NCBI GenBank assembly: GCA_000828975.1
Contig: AP014683.1
Location: 1,817,700-1,881,699 of the forward strand
Length of the DNA stretch: 64,000 nucleotides
DNA from: Burkholderiales bacterium GJ-E10
GTDB taxonomy: Bacteria; Pseudomonadota; Gammaproteobacteria; Burkholderiales; Burkholderiaceae_F
Direction of reading: 5' to 3'
In this document: in pieces, positions 50,925 to 59,046 of the stretch
Position numbering within the stretch: the stretch's first letter is position 1
Layout of the letters: the number at the start of each line of letters is the position of its first letter
The notes under the pieces: model-generated
What the model saw: only the letters and a program-made list of their open reading frames with translations
Told to the model about the DNA's origin: nothing
Databases searched by the model: none
Program-made: the position numbers and the translations under genes

Positions 50925-53219
50925 TCAGTTGTCCGCGTAAGGGGTGTAGGCGGGCGTCGGCGGGTGCTTGAGGCCAATGCCCTGAAACCCGCGCACGCCC
51001 ATCCCGTTGCGCCATTTCTCCAGCCCGCGTGTGATGAGAAGATCGGAGAAGCGCCGTTGTGCGCCGATGAACTCGCCCGCTGCCTCGGCCCACTGCTTCC
51101 AGTCGTTGAAGAGCTCGGCGGTCAACGACTTGGCGTTGGGCGCGCGCACGCAGCGCTCCTCCAGCCAGCGACCCAGTGCGTCCTCGGCCTCGAAATATTC
51201 CTCGGTCGCTTCCACCACCTGCTGCGGCGGATCGAGTTTGCCCAGGCGCTGCCAGTTCAGGCAGCCCTGTACCGCCCACGCCAGGATGCCGTCGCGCTCG
51301 GCCAGCAATTTCTGCTGCAGGTGCTTGTCGCGGCGCTCGGGCGGCACGGTGATCGTGAACGGAATCAGGTGCAGCCGCCGCTTCATCGCCTCGTCGATGT
51401 TGCGGATGGCGGGTTTGTGGTTGCCCGCCACGAACAACTTGAACTGCGGGAAGAACTCGAAGAAGTCCTGGCGCATGAAGCGCGCGGAAATCTTGTCGCC
51501 GCCCGTGAGGTTCTTGACCTTGGATTCGGCCCAACGCCGTCCCTGTTCGGTTTCGATGGCCGCCACGAAGCGCGCGCCGCGCAGGCCCGCCATATCGGTG
51601 GGGTGCCGGTCGGTGCGCGTCTCCATGAAGGTATCCATCGGCGCGTTGGTGGCGTAGTCGCCCAGGATCGTGGCCAGCGTGTTGACGAACACCGACTTGC
51701 CGTTGGCGCCCGTGCCGTACAGGAAGAACAGCGCGTGCTCCTGCGTCGAGCCGGTGAGCGCGTAGCCCACCATCCGCTGCAGATAGGCCTGCAGCGCCAG
51801 ATCGCCGCCCGTGACTTCGTCGAGGAACTGCCGCCAGATCGGGCAATCTTCAGCACTGCGGCCACCCGGCGTTGCCGTGGTGATCTTGGTCATCCGGTCG
51901 ACACGCTCGTGTGGACGCTGTCTGCCGGTCTTGAGATCGATGACGCCCCCAGGCGTGTTGAGCAACCACGGGTCGGCATCCCATTCGTCGGTGGTGGCCG
52001 CGTGCCTGCGATCGGCCCTGGCCAGCCGTTCTACACCGCTGACGGTGCCCGAACTGGCCAGCTTGGCGGCAACCTTGGGATTGTCGGCACGCACGGCGGC
52101 GTGACGGCAGACGCTGCGGATCAGATCGGTGGCGGCGAGCGTGTCCTCGGTGCGCCAGCGCCTGCCCTCCCACACCAGCCAGCGGCCCCAGGCGGCGACA
52201 TAGCGCCAGTCGCGGTGGTAACGGCGGGTGAAGGCCAGCGCCAGCGCATCTTCCGTACCCCAGACCGATTCGTCGCTGCCAACCACCGGCTCGGCATCCA
52301 TGGCAACGTCGTGCATCTGCAGACGTGGGCCGTGGGTGAGGAAGGCGGCGACGTCAAAGCCCTCGGCAATGGCGTCGGCCGCATCCCAACCCTCGGCAGC
52401 CTCCTCGGGCGGGTACAGGATATGGCAGGTTTTTGCGCCCGCTGACAGAACGGCCTGCGCCGCCTGTGCCGCGTACTCCCAACCCGGTTTGTCGCGGTCG
52501 GGCCAGATCAGCACGGCTTTGCCCGCCAGCGGCGACCAGTCGGTCTTCTCGACCGGCGCGTTCGCGCCATGCATCGCGGTGGTGGCGTTGAAGCCCGCAT
52601 CGATCAGCGCCTGCGCGCACTTCTCGCCTTCCACCAGTACTGCCTGACTGGCAGTGACCAGCCCCGGCTGGTTGTAGAGCGGGCGCGGATCGGGCGGGGC
52701 CATCTTGCGCCGCTTGGCATCCCAGGGTCGGAACTCCTTCTTGCGCCCGGGCGGGTCATAGCGGTAGACGACCGCGATCAGTTTGCCCGTGGCGTCGAGG
52801 TAGTCCCACTTCGCGGTGGCAGGTCCCAGATCATCGACCGGTGCGTCCTTCTTGGTCTTGCGCGCCGGCAACGAGCGCGATCGGCCGAGCAGATCGGCGG
52901 CGGCATCGAGCACCCGGGGGAAATCCGTGTGGACATTGGCCCCGAGGTGGGCGGCGATCAGGGCGAAGATATCGCCGCCGTCGCCCGTCGCGCGATCTGT
53001 CCACAGCCCGGCCTTCTCGCCGTCGAGTACGACTTCGAGGCTGTCGCCGGGGCTGCCGAGCACATCGCCGATCAGGAACTTGCCCCGGCGCTTCTTGCCC
53101 GCAGGGAACAGCGTGAACAGGACCGATTCCAGGCGGGCCAGCAAGTCCGCACGGATCGCGTCGCGCTCCGAGTCGAGGTCGTGTAGAACGGGTGCCTGTG
53201 TGTCGTTGAAATCAAGCAT
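50925..53219 (-). CDS. phage primase-helicase, P4/D5 type
   Basis: A 764-residue replication protein. The N-terminal half has a toprim-like segment (AVLVEGEKCAQALIDAG; VLIWPDRDKPGWEYA, about 195-255). The C-terminal half is the D5_N/superfamily 3 helicase with Walker A YGTGANGKSVF near residue 502 and downstream VAGNHKPAIRNIDEAMKRRL. It would synthesise primers and unwind the phage origin. Its end lies next to an inverted-repeat region. It overlaps the AlpA-like gene start by 8 bases. Confidence 0.92.
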   Translation of the reverse strand: MLDFNDTQAPVLHDLDSERDAIRADLLARLESVLFTLFPAGKKRRGKFLIGDVLGSPGDSLEVVLDGEKAGLWTDRATGDGGDIFALIAAHLGANVHTDFPRVLDAAADLLGRSRSLPARKTKKDAPVDDLGPATAKWDYLDATGKLIAVVYRYDPPGRKKEFRPWDAKRRKMAPPDPRPLYNQPGLVTASQAVLVEGEKCAQALIDAGFNATTAMHGANAPVEKTDWSPLAGKAVLIWPDRDKPGWEYAAQAAQAVLSAGAKTCHILYPPEEAAEGWDAADAIAEGFDVAAFLTHGPRLQMHDVAMDAEPVVGSDESVWGTEDALALAFTRRYHRDWRYVAAWGRWLVWEGRRWRTEDTLAATDLIRSVCRHAAVRADNPKVAAKLASSGTVSGVERLARADRRHAATTDEWDADPWLLNTPGGVIDLKTGRQRPHERVDRMTKITTATPGGRSAEDCPIWRQFLDEVTGGDLALQAYLQRMVGYALTGSTQEHALFFLYGTGANGKSVFVNTLATILGDYATNAPMDTFMETRTDRHPTDMAGLRGARFVAAIETEQGRRWAESKVKNLTGGDKISARFMRQDFFEFFPQFKLFVAGNHKPAIRNIDEAMKRRLHLIPFTITVPPERRDKHLQQKLLAERDGILAWAVQGCLNWQRLGKLDPPQQVVEATEEYFEAEDALGRWLEERCVRAPNAKSLTAELFNDWKQWAEAAGEFIGAQRRFSDLLITRGLEKWRNGMGVRGFQGIGLKHPPTPAYTPYADN

Positions 53220-53439
53220 CCGCAGCCTCCTTGCCGGATGTCTGCTGCGCGACGATCCATGCCTCCAGTTCGTTGGGCTTGAAGCGCACCAGTTTGCCGA
53301 CCTGGTAGTGCGGGATGCGGCGTGCCTTGCGTTCCTTGGCTTGCGAAAGCCAGTAAGACGGCAGGTTGAACATCAGCGCGGCTTGGCGCGAATCGATCAG
53401 TTGTTCGCCGAGCACCTGGTTCAAGGGGGTTGAGTTCAT
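53212..53439 (-). CDS. AlpA/excisionase-like HTH protein
   Basis: A 75-residue protein with a MerR-like winged helix (SRQAALMFNLPSYWLSQAKE, then IPHYQVGKLVRFKPNELEAW). Such proteins regulate excision or early phage promoters. The ATG at 53439 overlaps the nuclease gene stop. In this position, between nuclease and primase, it may control replication genes. Confidence 0.82.
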   Translation of the reverse strand: MNSTPLNQVLGEQLIDSRQAALMFNLPSYWLSQAKERKARRIPHYQVGKLVRFKPNELEAWIVAQQTSGKEAADA

Positions 53440-54173
53440 TTCGGGGTCCTCCAGCAGCGGTCTTGCCAGGCGCACATCCGGCACTCGAAGTGGGTTGGGT
53501 CATGGAAGGTGCGCGGCAGGAGTTCTCCCGCATCAGTGGCCGTGATGACCTTCACCGCCCGATCCGACATGCGCTGGGCCAGTGCTGCGTCAAAAGGCAC
53601 GGCCTCGGTGTAGATCTCCATCGTGTCGGCGTTGAGCGCCGTGAAGATCGCCGGGTGCTCATGCAGTTCGAGATAGGCTTGGTAGATCGCCACCTGCGCG
53701 GCGTAGACGGGCTTGGCCACGGCGAGGCGGTTCTTCTCCAGATCGCGCCAGGACTTGTTGCCCAAGCACTTGTTCTCCCAGAGCGCGGGATAGGCGAAGC
53801 CCTCCGGGCCGCCGACGATGACACCGTCGATGTGGCCCTGCAGGCGGCCGTCGGCCACGGAGAAACCGAACTGCTCGCCGTCGGCCTTGCGGGTGCGCAG
53901 GTCGAAACCCGCGCCCCGCAGCCACGCCACCATGCAGTCCTCCATGACATGGCCGCGCTCGAAGATGCGCAGCATCCGTCCCGGAATGTCGCGCCCGGAA
54001 TCGACCGGAGCCCTGGCAAACTCGAACTGCAAGGCACGCTCGCAGGCCACACCGAGCCGCGATGCGCCGAGATACCGGCGCTCGGGCTGGCGGGCGCGGG
54101 CGTGCTGCATCCCGAGGTCGATCAGCGCCGTGATCTGGCCGGAGAGACTGGCCGTGGAATTGAAGTCGATCAT
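53436..54173 (-). CDS. PD-(D/E)XK nuclease (phage exonuclease-like)
   Basis: A 245-residue nuclease. Core motifs are GHIDGVI (Asp) and LWENKCLGNKSW (ExK) near residue 130. Cysteines in VACERALQF and in the C-terminal CRMCAWQDRCW match the spacing of an AddB/Cas4-like iron-sulfur cluster. It probably processes DNA ends in phage recombination. GGGAG precedes the ATG at 54173 by 8 bases. Confidence 0.85.
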   Translation of the reverse strand: MIDFNSTASLSGQITALIDLGMQHARARQPERRYLGASRLGVACERALQFEFARAPVDSGRDIPGRMLRIFERGHVMEDCMVAWLRGAGFDLRTRKADGEQFGFSVADGRLQGHIDGVIVGGPEGFAYPALWENKCLGNKSWRDLEKNRLAVAKPVYAAQVAIYQAYLELHEHPAIFTALNADTMEIYTEAVPFDAALAQRMSDRAVKVITATDAGELLPRTFHDPTHFECRMCAWQDRCWRTPK

Positions 54174-54658
54174 GGCTTCATCTCCCAAGGCAGGTCGTCC
54201 TCCAGATCGACGAACGGGCTGGCGGCATCGGGTGTCAGCGGATCAGGCGTCGGCGGCAAGCCCCGCACGGGCGGGAACTTGGTGGCTTCGTGGTGTTCGA
54301 CCATCGCTTCCGTCCAGCAGGTGACGATGGCGTCGATGACGCGCAGGGCCTCGGCTTCGGCGTACTCGCCAAGCGGTTTGTCGAAGCCGATTTCGCCCGC
54401 CGCTTCGCCGAAGGCCTTGAGACACTTGCGCATGCTGGCCAGCTCGACATCAGACGGATCGATCATGGCGACCTCCGTCTTGGCGATGCGGCCTTCCTTG
54501 ACCCGCAGCCAGTTGCCGTAGAGCCTGTGGAAGGCGTCCTGACAGCGGTGCGAGCAGAACACCCAGTCGATGGGATAGCGCCGGGGATCGCCCACACCGT
54601 GGCGGTTGTCGGTGTGGCCGTAGCCCCGGGCCTGTCGTTTGCAGACCCAGCATTTCAC
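54170..54658 (-). CDS. zinc-knuckle hypothetical protein (DUF6511-like)
   Basis: A 162-residue protein whose N-terminus has a treble-clef-like zinc site: MKCWVCKRQARG, then FCSHRCQDAFHRLYG. The middle is helical and the C-terminus is acidic and proline-rich (GLPPTPDPLTPDAASPF). It resembles the DUF6511 family. Function unknown. It overlaps its neighbours by 4 bases on each side. Confidence 0.75.
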   Translation of the reverse strand: MKCWVCKRQARGYGHTDNRHGVGDPRRYPIDWVFCSHRCQDAFHRLYGNWLRVKEGRIAKTEVAMIDPSDVELASMRKCLKAFGEAAGEIGFDKPLGEYAEAEALRVIDAIVTCWTEAMVEHHEATKFPPVRGLPPTPDPLTPDAASPFVDLEDDLPWEMKP

Positions 54659-55509
54659 GCTACCTCCTCGAGTTCATCGAGCAGCAGGCCCAACTGCAAG
54701 GCAGCGCCAGCGAAGGCGGCTTCGCAGCGGCGCTTGAAGTCGGGGTAGCTCATCGAACTGCGCGCAATCGCGGTGACCGCGTGAATCTGCGATTCCAGAT
54801 GCACGAGTCCCTGATCGGACAACCATTGGTGGTGTTTCTGCGAGATGCCCTTGCGATTGCGGATCTCGCCCAGCAAGTCCTCCGGCAGCACCGGCCCGTA
54901 GACCCAGCGCAAGGTGATCTGGCCGACGACGTGCGGTGGGTTCTGATCGTGGCCCTGGTACTTCCAGCCGAACAGCCGATAGATGGCGCGGTAGTAGTCC
55001 GGGTGGAAGCGGCGCTCCCACGAGGCGCAGGACTGGCGCAGCAACTTGGAGATCAGATCCTGCAGCGCGTCCGGTGCGCGGTGGTGCTGGTAGCCGGTGG
55101 CCTCGTCGATCAGCGCGACCTCGCCAGTGGTGGCAAGAGCGCGCATGATCGTCAGGCAGTTGCCGACAATGCCCTGGCGTGCGCGGTGCAGCGTGCCCGC
55201 GATGGCCGCGTCCACCACGGAGGTGGCCACCTCAGCAATGATGCCCGCAGGGAAGAACTGGGTCTGACGTCCTGACGGCAGCAAAATCGGCCCGGAAGAT
55301 TTTTCCAGTAGTGACAACGAGTTAGGCGCGAATTCGGCCAGAAAACGGGCGAAACGGCCACCCTTGTGCGATTCGTGGAAACCGAGGAGCTTGGCCAGTT
55401 CCTTGCGGACGTAGCCGCGCTCGCCGGTGGTGAGCACGACCGCCTCGCAGTCGAGATCACCGAAATGCACGACGCCGTAGTGGCTGGCAGTGAGCATGGA
55501 TGTGTTCAT
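54655..55509 (-). CDS. P63C domain protein
   Basis: A 284-residue protein. The C-terminal half matches the P63C domain (FHPDYYRAIYRLFGWKYQGH, PPHVVGQITLRWVYGPVLPE, SQKHHQWLSDQGLVHLESQI). The N-terminal half resembles phage DNA-binding regulator regions. P63C proteins occur in phages and plasmids; their function is not established. Confidence 0.85.
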   Translation of the reverse strand: MNTSMLTASHYGVVHFGDLDCEAVVLTTGERGYVRKELAKLLGFHESHKGGRFARFLAEFAPNSLSLLEKSSGPILLPSGRQTQFFPAGIIAEVATSVVDAAIAGTLHRARQGIVGNCLTIMRALATTGEVALIDEATGYQHHRAPDALQDLISKLLRQSCASWERRFHPDYYRAIYRLFGWKYQGHDQNPPHVVGQITLRWVYGPVLPEDLLGEIRNRKGISQKHHQWLSDQGLVHLESQIHAVTAIARSSMSYPDFKRRCEAAFAGAALQLGLLLDELEEVA

Positions 55510-55519
55510 GGCGCCCCCC

Positions 55520-56152
55520 TCACTGCGCCCATGACGGTTTGCCCGTCACGGGTGCGCGTTGCGGAGCCGGTGCCTGGTACGCGGGCGCTGCCTGCGCCGG
55601 TGCGCCCGAGCTGCCGCCGCCGGTTTTGGGCTTGGGTGGCACGCCCATGAGCCTGGCGTAATCGGGGTGATCGGGCTCGACGGCGATCTTGATGACGTTG
55701 CGGTCCTGGCCCTTGGCGTCCTTCTCGATGTCCACGCGGGCCAGGAACTCCAGGCCGTCGAGTTCATGAAAGCCCTGGATGCGGCGCGCGGCGGCGGCCT
55801 GTGGGCTGTTGTCCTGCGGGTGGACGTTGCGGGCGCTGTTGAGCGCGGCGCGGATGAAACTGCGCCCCATCTGGCCCCAGGTCGGCCCTTTCTTGGAGTG
55901 CAAGCCGACGTTGCTCCACATCTTGCGCTTGGCATGGTCGCCGGCGGTGACCACGAATTCGGCGGCGAGATAGATGGAGCCGGTTTCGAAGGATTCGGTG
56001 GCGTATCCTCCGCCCCACCCCTGAGAGGGATCGTCGTAGCCACCGGGCTTGATGGTCATGCGCACCGGGACGATAGTGCCTTTGGGGATCAGATCGAAGC
56101 CGGATTGCTGGGCGTCGGCGTCGTTGAAGTCGTTCCAGTTGTTGCTGGTCAT
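55520..56152 (-). CDS. hypothetical early phage protein, possible single-strand DNA-binding role
   Basis: A 210-residue protein (MTSNNWNDFNDADAQQSGFD...) with a beta-rich core and a Gly/Ala/Pro-rich tail ending KPSWAQ. Family not recognised with confidence. Its place between an ATPase and P63C genes, and the core plus disordered tail layout, resemble phage recombination or ssDNA-binding proteins; this is inference only. Confidence 0.6.
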   Translation of the reverse strand: MTSNNWNDFNDADAQQSGFDLIPKGTIVPVRMTIKPGGYDDPSQGWGGGYATESFETGSIYLAAEFVVTAGDHAKRKMWSNVGLHSKKGPTWGQMGRSFIRAALNSARNVHPQDNSPQAAAARRIQGFHELDGLEFLARVDIEKDAKGQDRNVIKIAVEPDHPDYARLMGVPPKPKTGGGSSGAPAQAAPAYQAPAPQRAPVTGKPSWAQ

Positions 56153-56157
56153 GGCGA

Positions 56158-57000
56158 TTACTCCTGAGATTCGTGGGATTGGGGAATGGCGGCGCTGGCG
56201 GACACGGCTGCACCTGCGCACTTGGCGATCAGCGCGCCGAGATCGGGTGGTTCGAGCAGGTCGAGGCGACCGCTGCGGTCTTTGGCCGGGAAGCCGTAGG
56301 GATTGACGGTGTGCGTGACGAAGGCGCGGTAGGAACTGCCGTCCTCGGCCTTGATCTCGGCCAGCGTCACGACCTCGTCGACGATGCCGATGAGTGCAGC
56401 GACGGTTTGTTTGCCCTCGACCTGAGGCAGAAACACATTCCGGTTGTAGTCATCGAGCTTTTCGTCAAGGATGGCCACGAACACCACGTTCTTGCCGCGT
56501 GCGTGCTGCAGGTGGGTTAGCGCTGCGATCATTTCCTGGCCGAGCAGACCGTAGGCACCGCGCATATCGGGCTTGCCGGTACGGTCGCTGACCGCGCCTG
56601 GCTGCGTCTTGCACCACGCGAAGCACTGGCGGGACAGCTGCGTGATTGAGTCCAGGAAGAAGGTCTGGTAGCGGTCGAGCTGCGCCGGATTGCCGAACTT
56701 CTCGACGACGTGATCAAAATGTGCCTGCGAGAACGCCGAATCCGGCGGCAGGGACTTGTCCGGACCCGCGAGGAACACGAAAAAGTCGCGCGATTCCGGC
56801 CATGACGCCGGACGGATGGTGTCGCCCGGCCAGTCGGCCACGGCGAGATCACCCGCCTCGATATCGAGGAACAGCGTGGTGGCCGGGTCAAGGTCCTTGA
56901 GCCGGCTGGTCTTGCCAATGCCGGACTTGCCCAGCATCAGCAACTTCACGCCCTTGCGCTCGGCCAGGCGCTGCTGCGCGGAGACGATCGGAAGCGACAT
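56158..57000 (-). CDS. AAA/RecA-like ATP-binding protein
   Basis: A 280-residue NTPase of the phage AAA_24 group. Walker A is MLGKSGIGKTSRL near residue 25 and Walker B is RYQTFFLDSITQLSRQ near residue 115. It resembles Sak4-type single-strand annealing/RecA-like phage proteins, which act in recombination. It overlaps the GIY-YIG gene stop by 1 base. Confidence 0.85.
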   Translation of the reverse strand: MSLPIVSAQQRLAERKGVKLLMLGKSGIGKTSRLKDLDPATTLFLDIEAGDLAVADWPGDTIRPASWPESRDFFVFLAGPDKSLPPDSAFSQAHFDHVVEKFGNPAQLDRYQTFFLDSITQLSRQCFAWCKTQPGAVSDRTGKPDMRGAYGLLGQEMIAALTHLQHARGKNVVFVAILDEKLDDYNRNVFLPQVEGKQTVAALIGIVDEVVTLAEIKAEDGSSYRAFVTHTVNPYGFPAKDRSGRLDLLEPPDLGALIAKCAGAAVSASAAIPQSHESQE

Positions 57001-57641
57001 CACGCCACCTCCCGCAGGACATGGTGGAACGTGCTCAGGTCCAGCCCGGTGTGCGCCTCGATGACGGCCAGCGCATTGAGCGTGCTGTCGCGCTCGGAAA
57101 GCCCGGTTTCCCGTCCCAGGGCGGTGTGCCGATCCAGGATGTGACGCACGGAGCGCTGCAATCCTTCCGGTAACGGCAGCCCAAGGCCGGCGCTGATGTC
57201 CGCCGCCAGCTTCATGAAGAAGCGATGCGCCCCCCGTCGTGACCGGCCGTAGCCGATCGGCGCGACGAACGCCAGCGGCTGTCGTTCGATGAAGTCGGCT
57301 ACATCCTCGACCGGTGCGGCAAACACTTCGCCGATGAATCGGCGATCGGCGAAGCGGCGTTTTGCGGTGAGCTCGACCTCCCGGCAGTTGAACGCAGGTC
57401 GGGTCACCAGGCATCGTTCGATACCCAGGCCGCAGCGCCGGAAATCACGGCGATGGGTGCGCAGCCGCTCCGGGAAATACGCCGTGGCGCCGACCTTGGT
57501 GTGCCCGTCGGCGAGGGCCAACACATAGACGTAGCCGACATCCGGTGCTTCGTCGATACGGTGGTGCCAGTCGATGGCAGCCGATACGCTGCCGTCGTGA
57601 AGCCAAGGAGCTCGTTTGGAAAAATGCGGGACGTCATTCAC
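57000..57641 (-). CDS. GIY-YIG domain protein (T5orf172/MUG113-like)
   Basis: A 213-residue protein. The central segment GYVYVLALADGHTKVGATAY followed by FPERLRTHRRDF fits the GIY-YIG nuclease fold of the T5orf172/MUG113 group. The C-terminal half is helical and not recognised. It may be a nuclease with a role in replication or host DNA control. It overlaps both neighbours slightly. Confidence 0.75.
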   Translation of the reverse strand: MNDVPHFSKRAPWLHDGSVSAAIDWHHRIDEAPDVGYVYVLALADGHTKVGATAYFPERLRTHRRDFRRCGLGIERCLVTRPAFNCREVELTAKRRFADRRFIGEVFAAPVEDVADFIERQPLAFVAPIGYGRSRRGAHRFFMKLAADISAGLGLPLPEGLQRSVRHILDRHTALGRETGLSERDSTLNALAVIEAHTGLDLSTFHHVLREVA

Positions 57642-58129
57642 AGGGACTCTCCTTCGTTCTGGACCAGAGCCAAGCGGTAACTGCTCTTGCCGGGCTTGAC
57701 GGTGCGGGCCGCCTCGAACTGGGTGCGCAGCGTCGGAGGCCAGTTGTTGAAGCGGGCTTCCGGGATGGAGAACTCGATGTCCAAGTAGTCCTCGACCCGC
57801 TCGCCGGAGGCGGCAATGCGCCGGGCGATTTCTGCCAGTTGCTTCTGATCCCAGGTCACGCGCTTGGGTTGGTCTACGGTTACGCGCAGCGGGCCGTCGT
57901 TGAGGTGGATGACGCCGAAGTCCTTGCCGGCATCGAGGCGCGCCGCACGGGCCTGTTCGCCGTAGGCGGCATCGAGCGCCGCATCGAACTTGGCGCGAGC
58001 CTTCTTCAGCCAGTCGATGGCATCGATGAGGTTCTTGTCGATCTCGGCCTTCTGCGCGGCGGGCAACGCGGCCAACTGGCCGACCGACATCGCGGCGATG
58101 TCGGCGGGAAAGAGGGTGATGTCATTCAT
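57638..58129 (-). CDS. hypothetical early phage protein
   Basis: A 163-residue protein (MNDITLFPADIAAMSVGQLA...) with a helical N-terminal half (LIDAIDWLKKARAKFDAALD). I recognise no family; the composition resembles phage host-nuclease inhibitors or kinase-like accessory proteins, but nothing decides this. It follows the HTH gene by 11 bases. Confidence 0.7.
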   Translation of the reverse strand: MNDITLFPADIAAMSVGQLAALPAAQKAEIDKNLIDAIDWLKKARAKFDAALDAAYGEQARAARLDAGKDFGVIHLNDGPLRVTVDQPKRVTWDQKQLAEIARRIAASGERVEDYLDIEFSIPEARFNNWPPTLRTQFEAARTVKPGKSSYRLALVQNEGESL

Positions 58130-58140
58130 GGCATCGCCCC

Positions 58141-58404
58141 TCAGACCGCCGCGCGCTCGGACGTCGAGTCATGCAGCGCCTGCCGCTCGAACTCGATGAC
58201 CGCGTCCACGGGATAGCCGACGCGCTTGGACAGCTTCAGGTAGCGCGGGCCGCGACCTTCGCTGCGCCAGCGCTGCAGGGTCTTGGGGCTGACGCCCCAC
58301 CGCTGGGCCAGTTCGTTTTCGTTGAGCACCCGGCGGTCGCCGGGCGAGAGGCTGTTGATCGCCTGCTGCGGCGATCGGGGGATGGTGCTGGCTGGTGTCT
58401 GCAT
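58141..58404 (-). CDS. HTH DNA-binding protein at the start of the early operon
   Basis: An 87-residue protein with a MerR/AlpA-like winged helix (NELAQRWGVSPKTLQRWRSE, then GPRYLKLSKRVGYPVDAVIE). As the first gene of the leftward early operon it may act as regulator or excision factor. Three 9-bp repeats lie upstream within 110 bases and could be its binding sites. Confidence 0.82.
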   Translation of the reverse strand: MQTPASTIPRSPQQAINSLSPGDRRVLNENELAQRWGVSPKTLQRWRSEGRGPRYLKLSKRVGYPVDAVIEFERQALHDSTSERAAV

Positions 58405-58455
58405 GGAACGCTCCTGTTGCGTTGTTGAGGAACAGGTGTCATTCCAGACTTCGGG

Positions 58456-58510
58456 TGGCGAACCTTGAAGGGACGCAATGGCGAACCAAGGAGAAACTTC
58501 GGGTTCGCCA
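58456..58510. promoter_or_regulatory. three 9-bp repeats at 23-bp intervals, candidate operator of the early operon
   Basis: TGGCGAACC occurs at 58456-58464 and 58479-58487, and as its reverse complement GGTTCGCCA at 58502-58510. Each starts exactly 23 bases after the last, about two helical turns. They lie between the recombinase-module terminator and the HTH gene, the place for the early promoter. Confidence 0.6.
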
Positions 58511-58523
58511 ATCCGCCGGCGCC

Positions 58524-58557
58524 CAAAACGCAGACGGCGAGCACATGGCTCGCCGTC
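58524..58557 (-). terminator. intrinsic terminator of the recombinase operon
   Basis: A perfect 10-bp stem GACGGCGAGC/GCTCGCCGTC (58533-58542 and 58548-58557) with a 5-base loop. It is followed on the minus strand by TGCGTTTT. Confidence 0.85.
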
Positions 58558-58581
58558 ATCGGGGAATCGGGGGGTACGGAG

Positions 58582-59046
58582 TCAGGCGTCGGGGAAGCCC
58601 AGCAGCCGACGCTGCTCGGCCCAGTCGCGCGGCAGCAGATCCTGGCGGCCGCGCAGCGTGTGCAGGTTCAGATGCCGGGGCTGGCGGCCCTCGAAGATCG
58701 CCTCGACGATGTCCGGCGCCAGCATGGTCATGCGCATTACCTCGGCCGCCCAGCCCGGCTCCAGTTTCAGCGCGCGCGCCAGGTCGGCGGTCGTCGGATA
58801 GACGCCTTCGTCGATCAGCCGCTTCCAGTAGAACGCCTTGCCGAGCGTCTTGATCATCGGCACGTCGAAGCCGCCCGCCGTAGTGATGGCGTCTGGCGCA
58901 GGCGGGATCAACAGCTTGCGGTTCTGGCGACGCTTGATCGTCAGCGGCACCAGCGTGACGCGCTGGCCCCCGCTCACATAGCTGCGGGCATCGGTTCCGA
59001 CCTCGATGCGGATGGCGCGCTTGCGCGGGTTCCTCGTGGTGCTCAT
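58582..59046 (-). CDS. conserved protein paired with the serine recombinase
   Basis: A 154-residue basic protein (MSTTRNPRKRAIRIEVGTDA...). It has an HTH-like segment (YPTTADLARALKLEPGWAAE) and a C-terminal LPRDWAEQRRLLGFPDA. Similar proteins routinely follow large serine recombinases of this type in proteobacteria; it may be a directionality or DNA-binding accessory. Its start overlaps the recombinase stop by 4 bases. Confidence 0.75.
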   Translation of the reverse strand: MSTTRNPRKRAIRIEVGTDARSYVSGGQRVTLVPLTIKRRQNRKLLIPPAPDAITTAGGFDVPMIKTLGKAFYWKRLIDEGVYPTTADLARALKLEPGWAAEVMRMTMLAPDIVEAIFEGRQPRHLNLHTLRGRQDLLPRDWAEQRRLLGFPDA

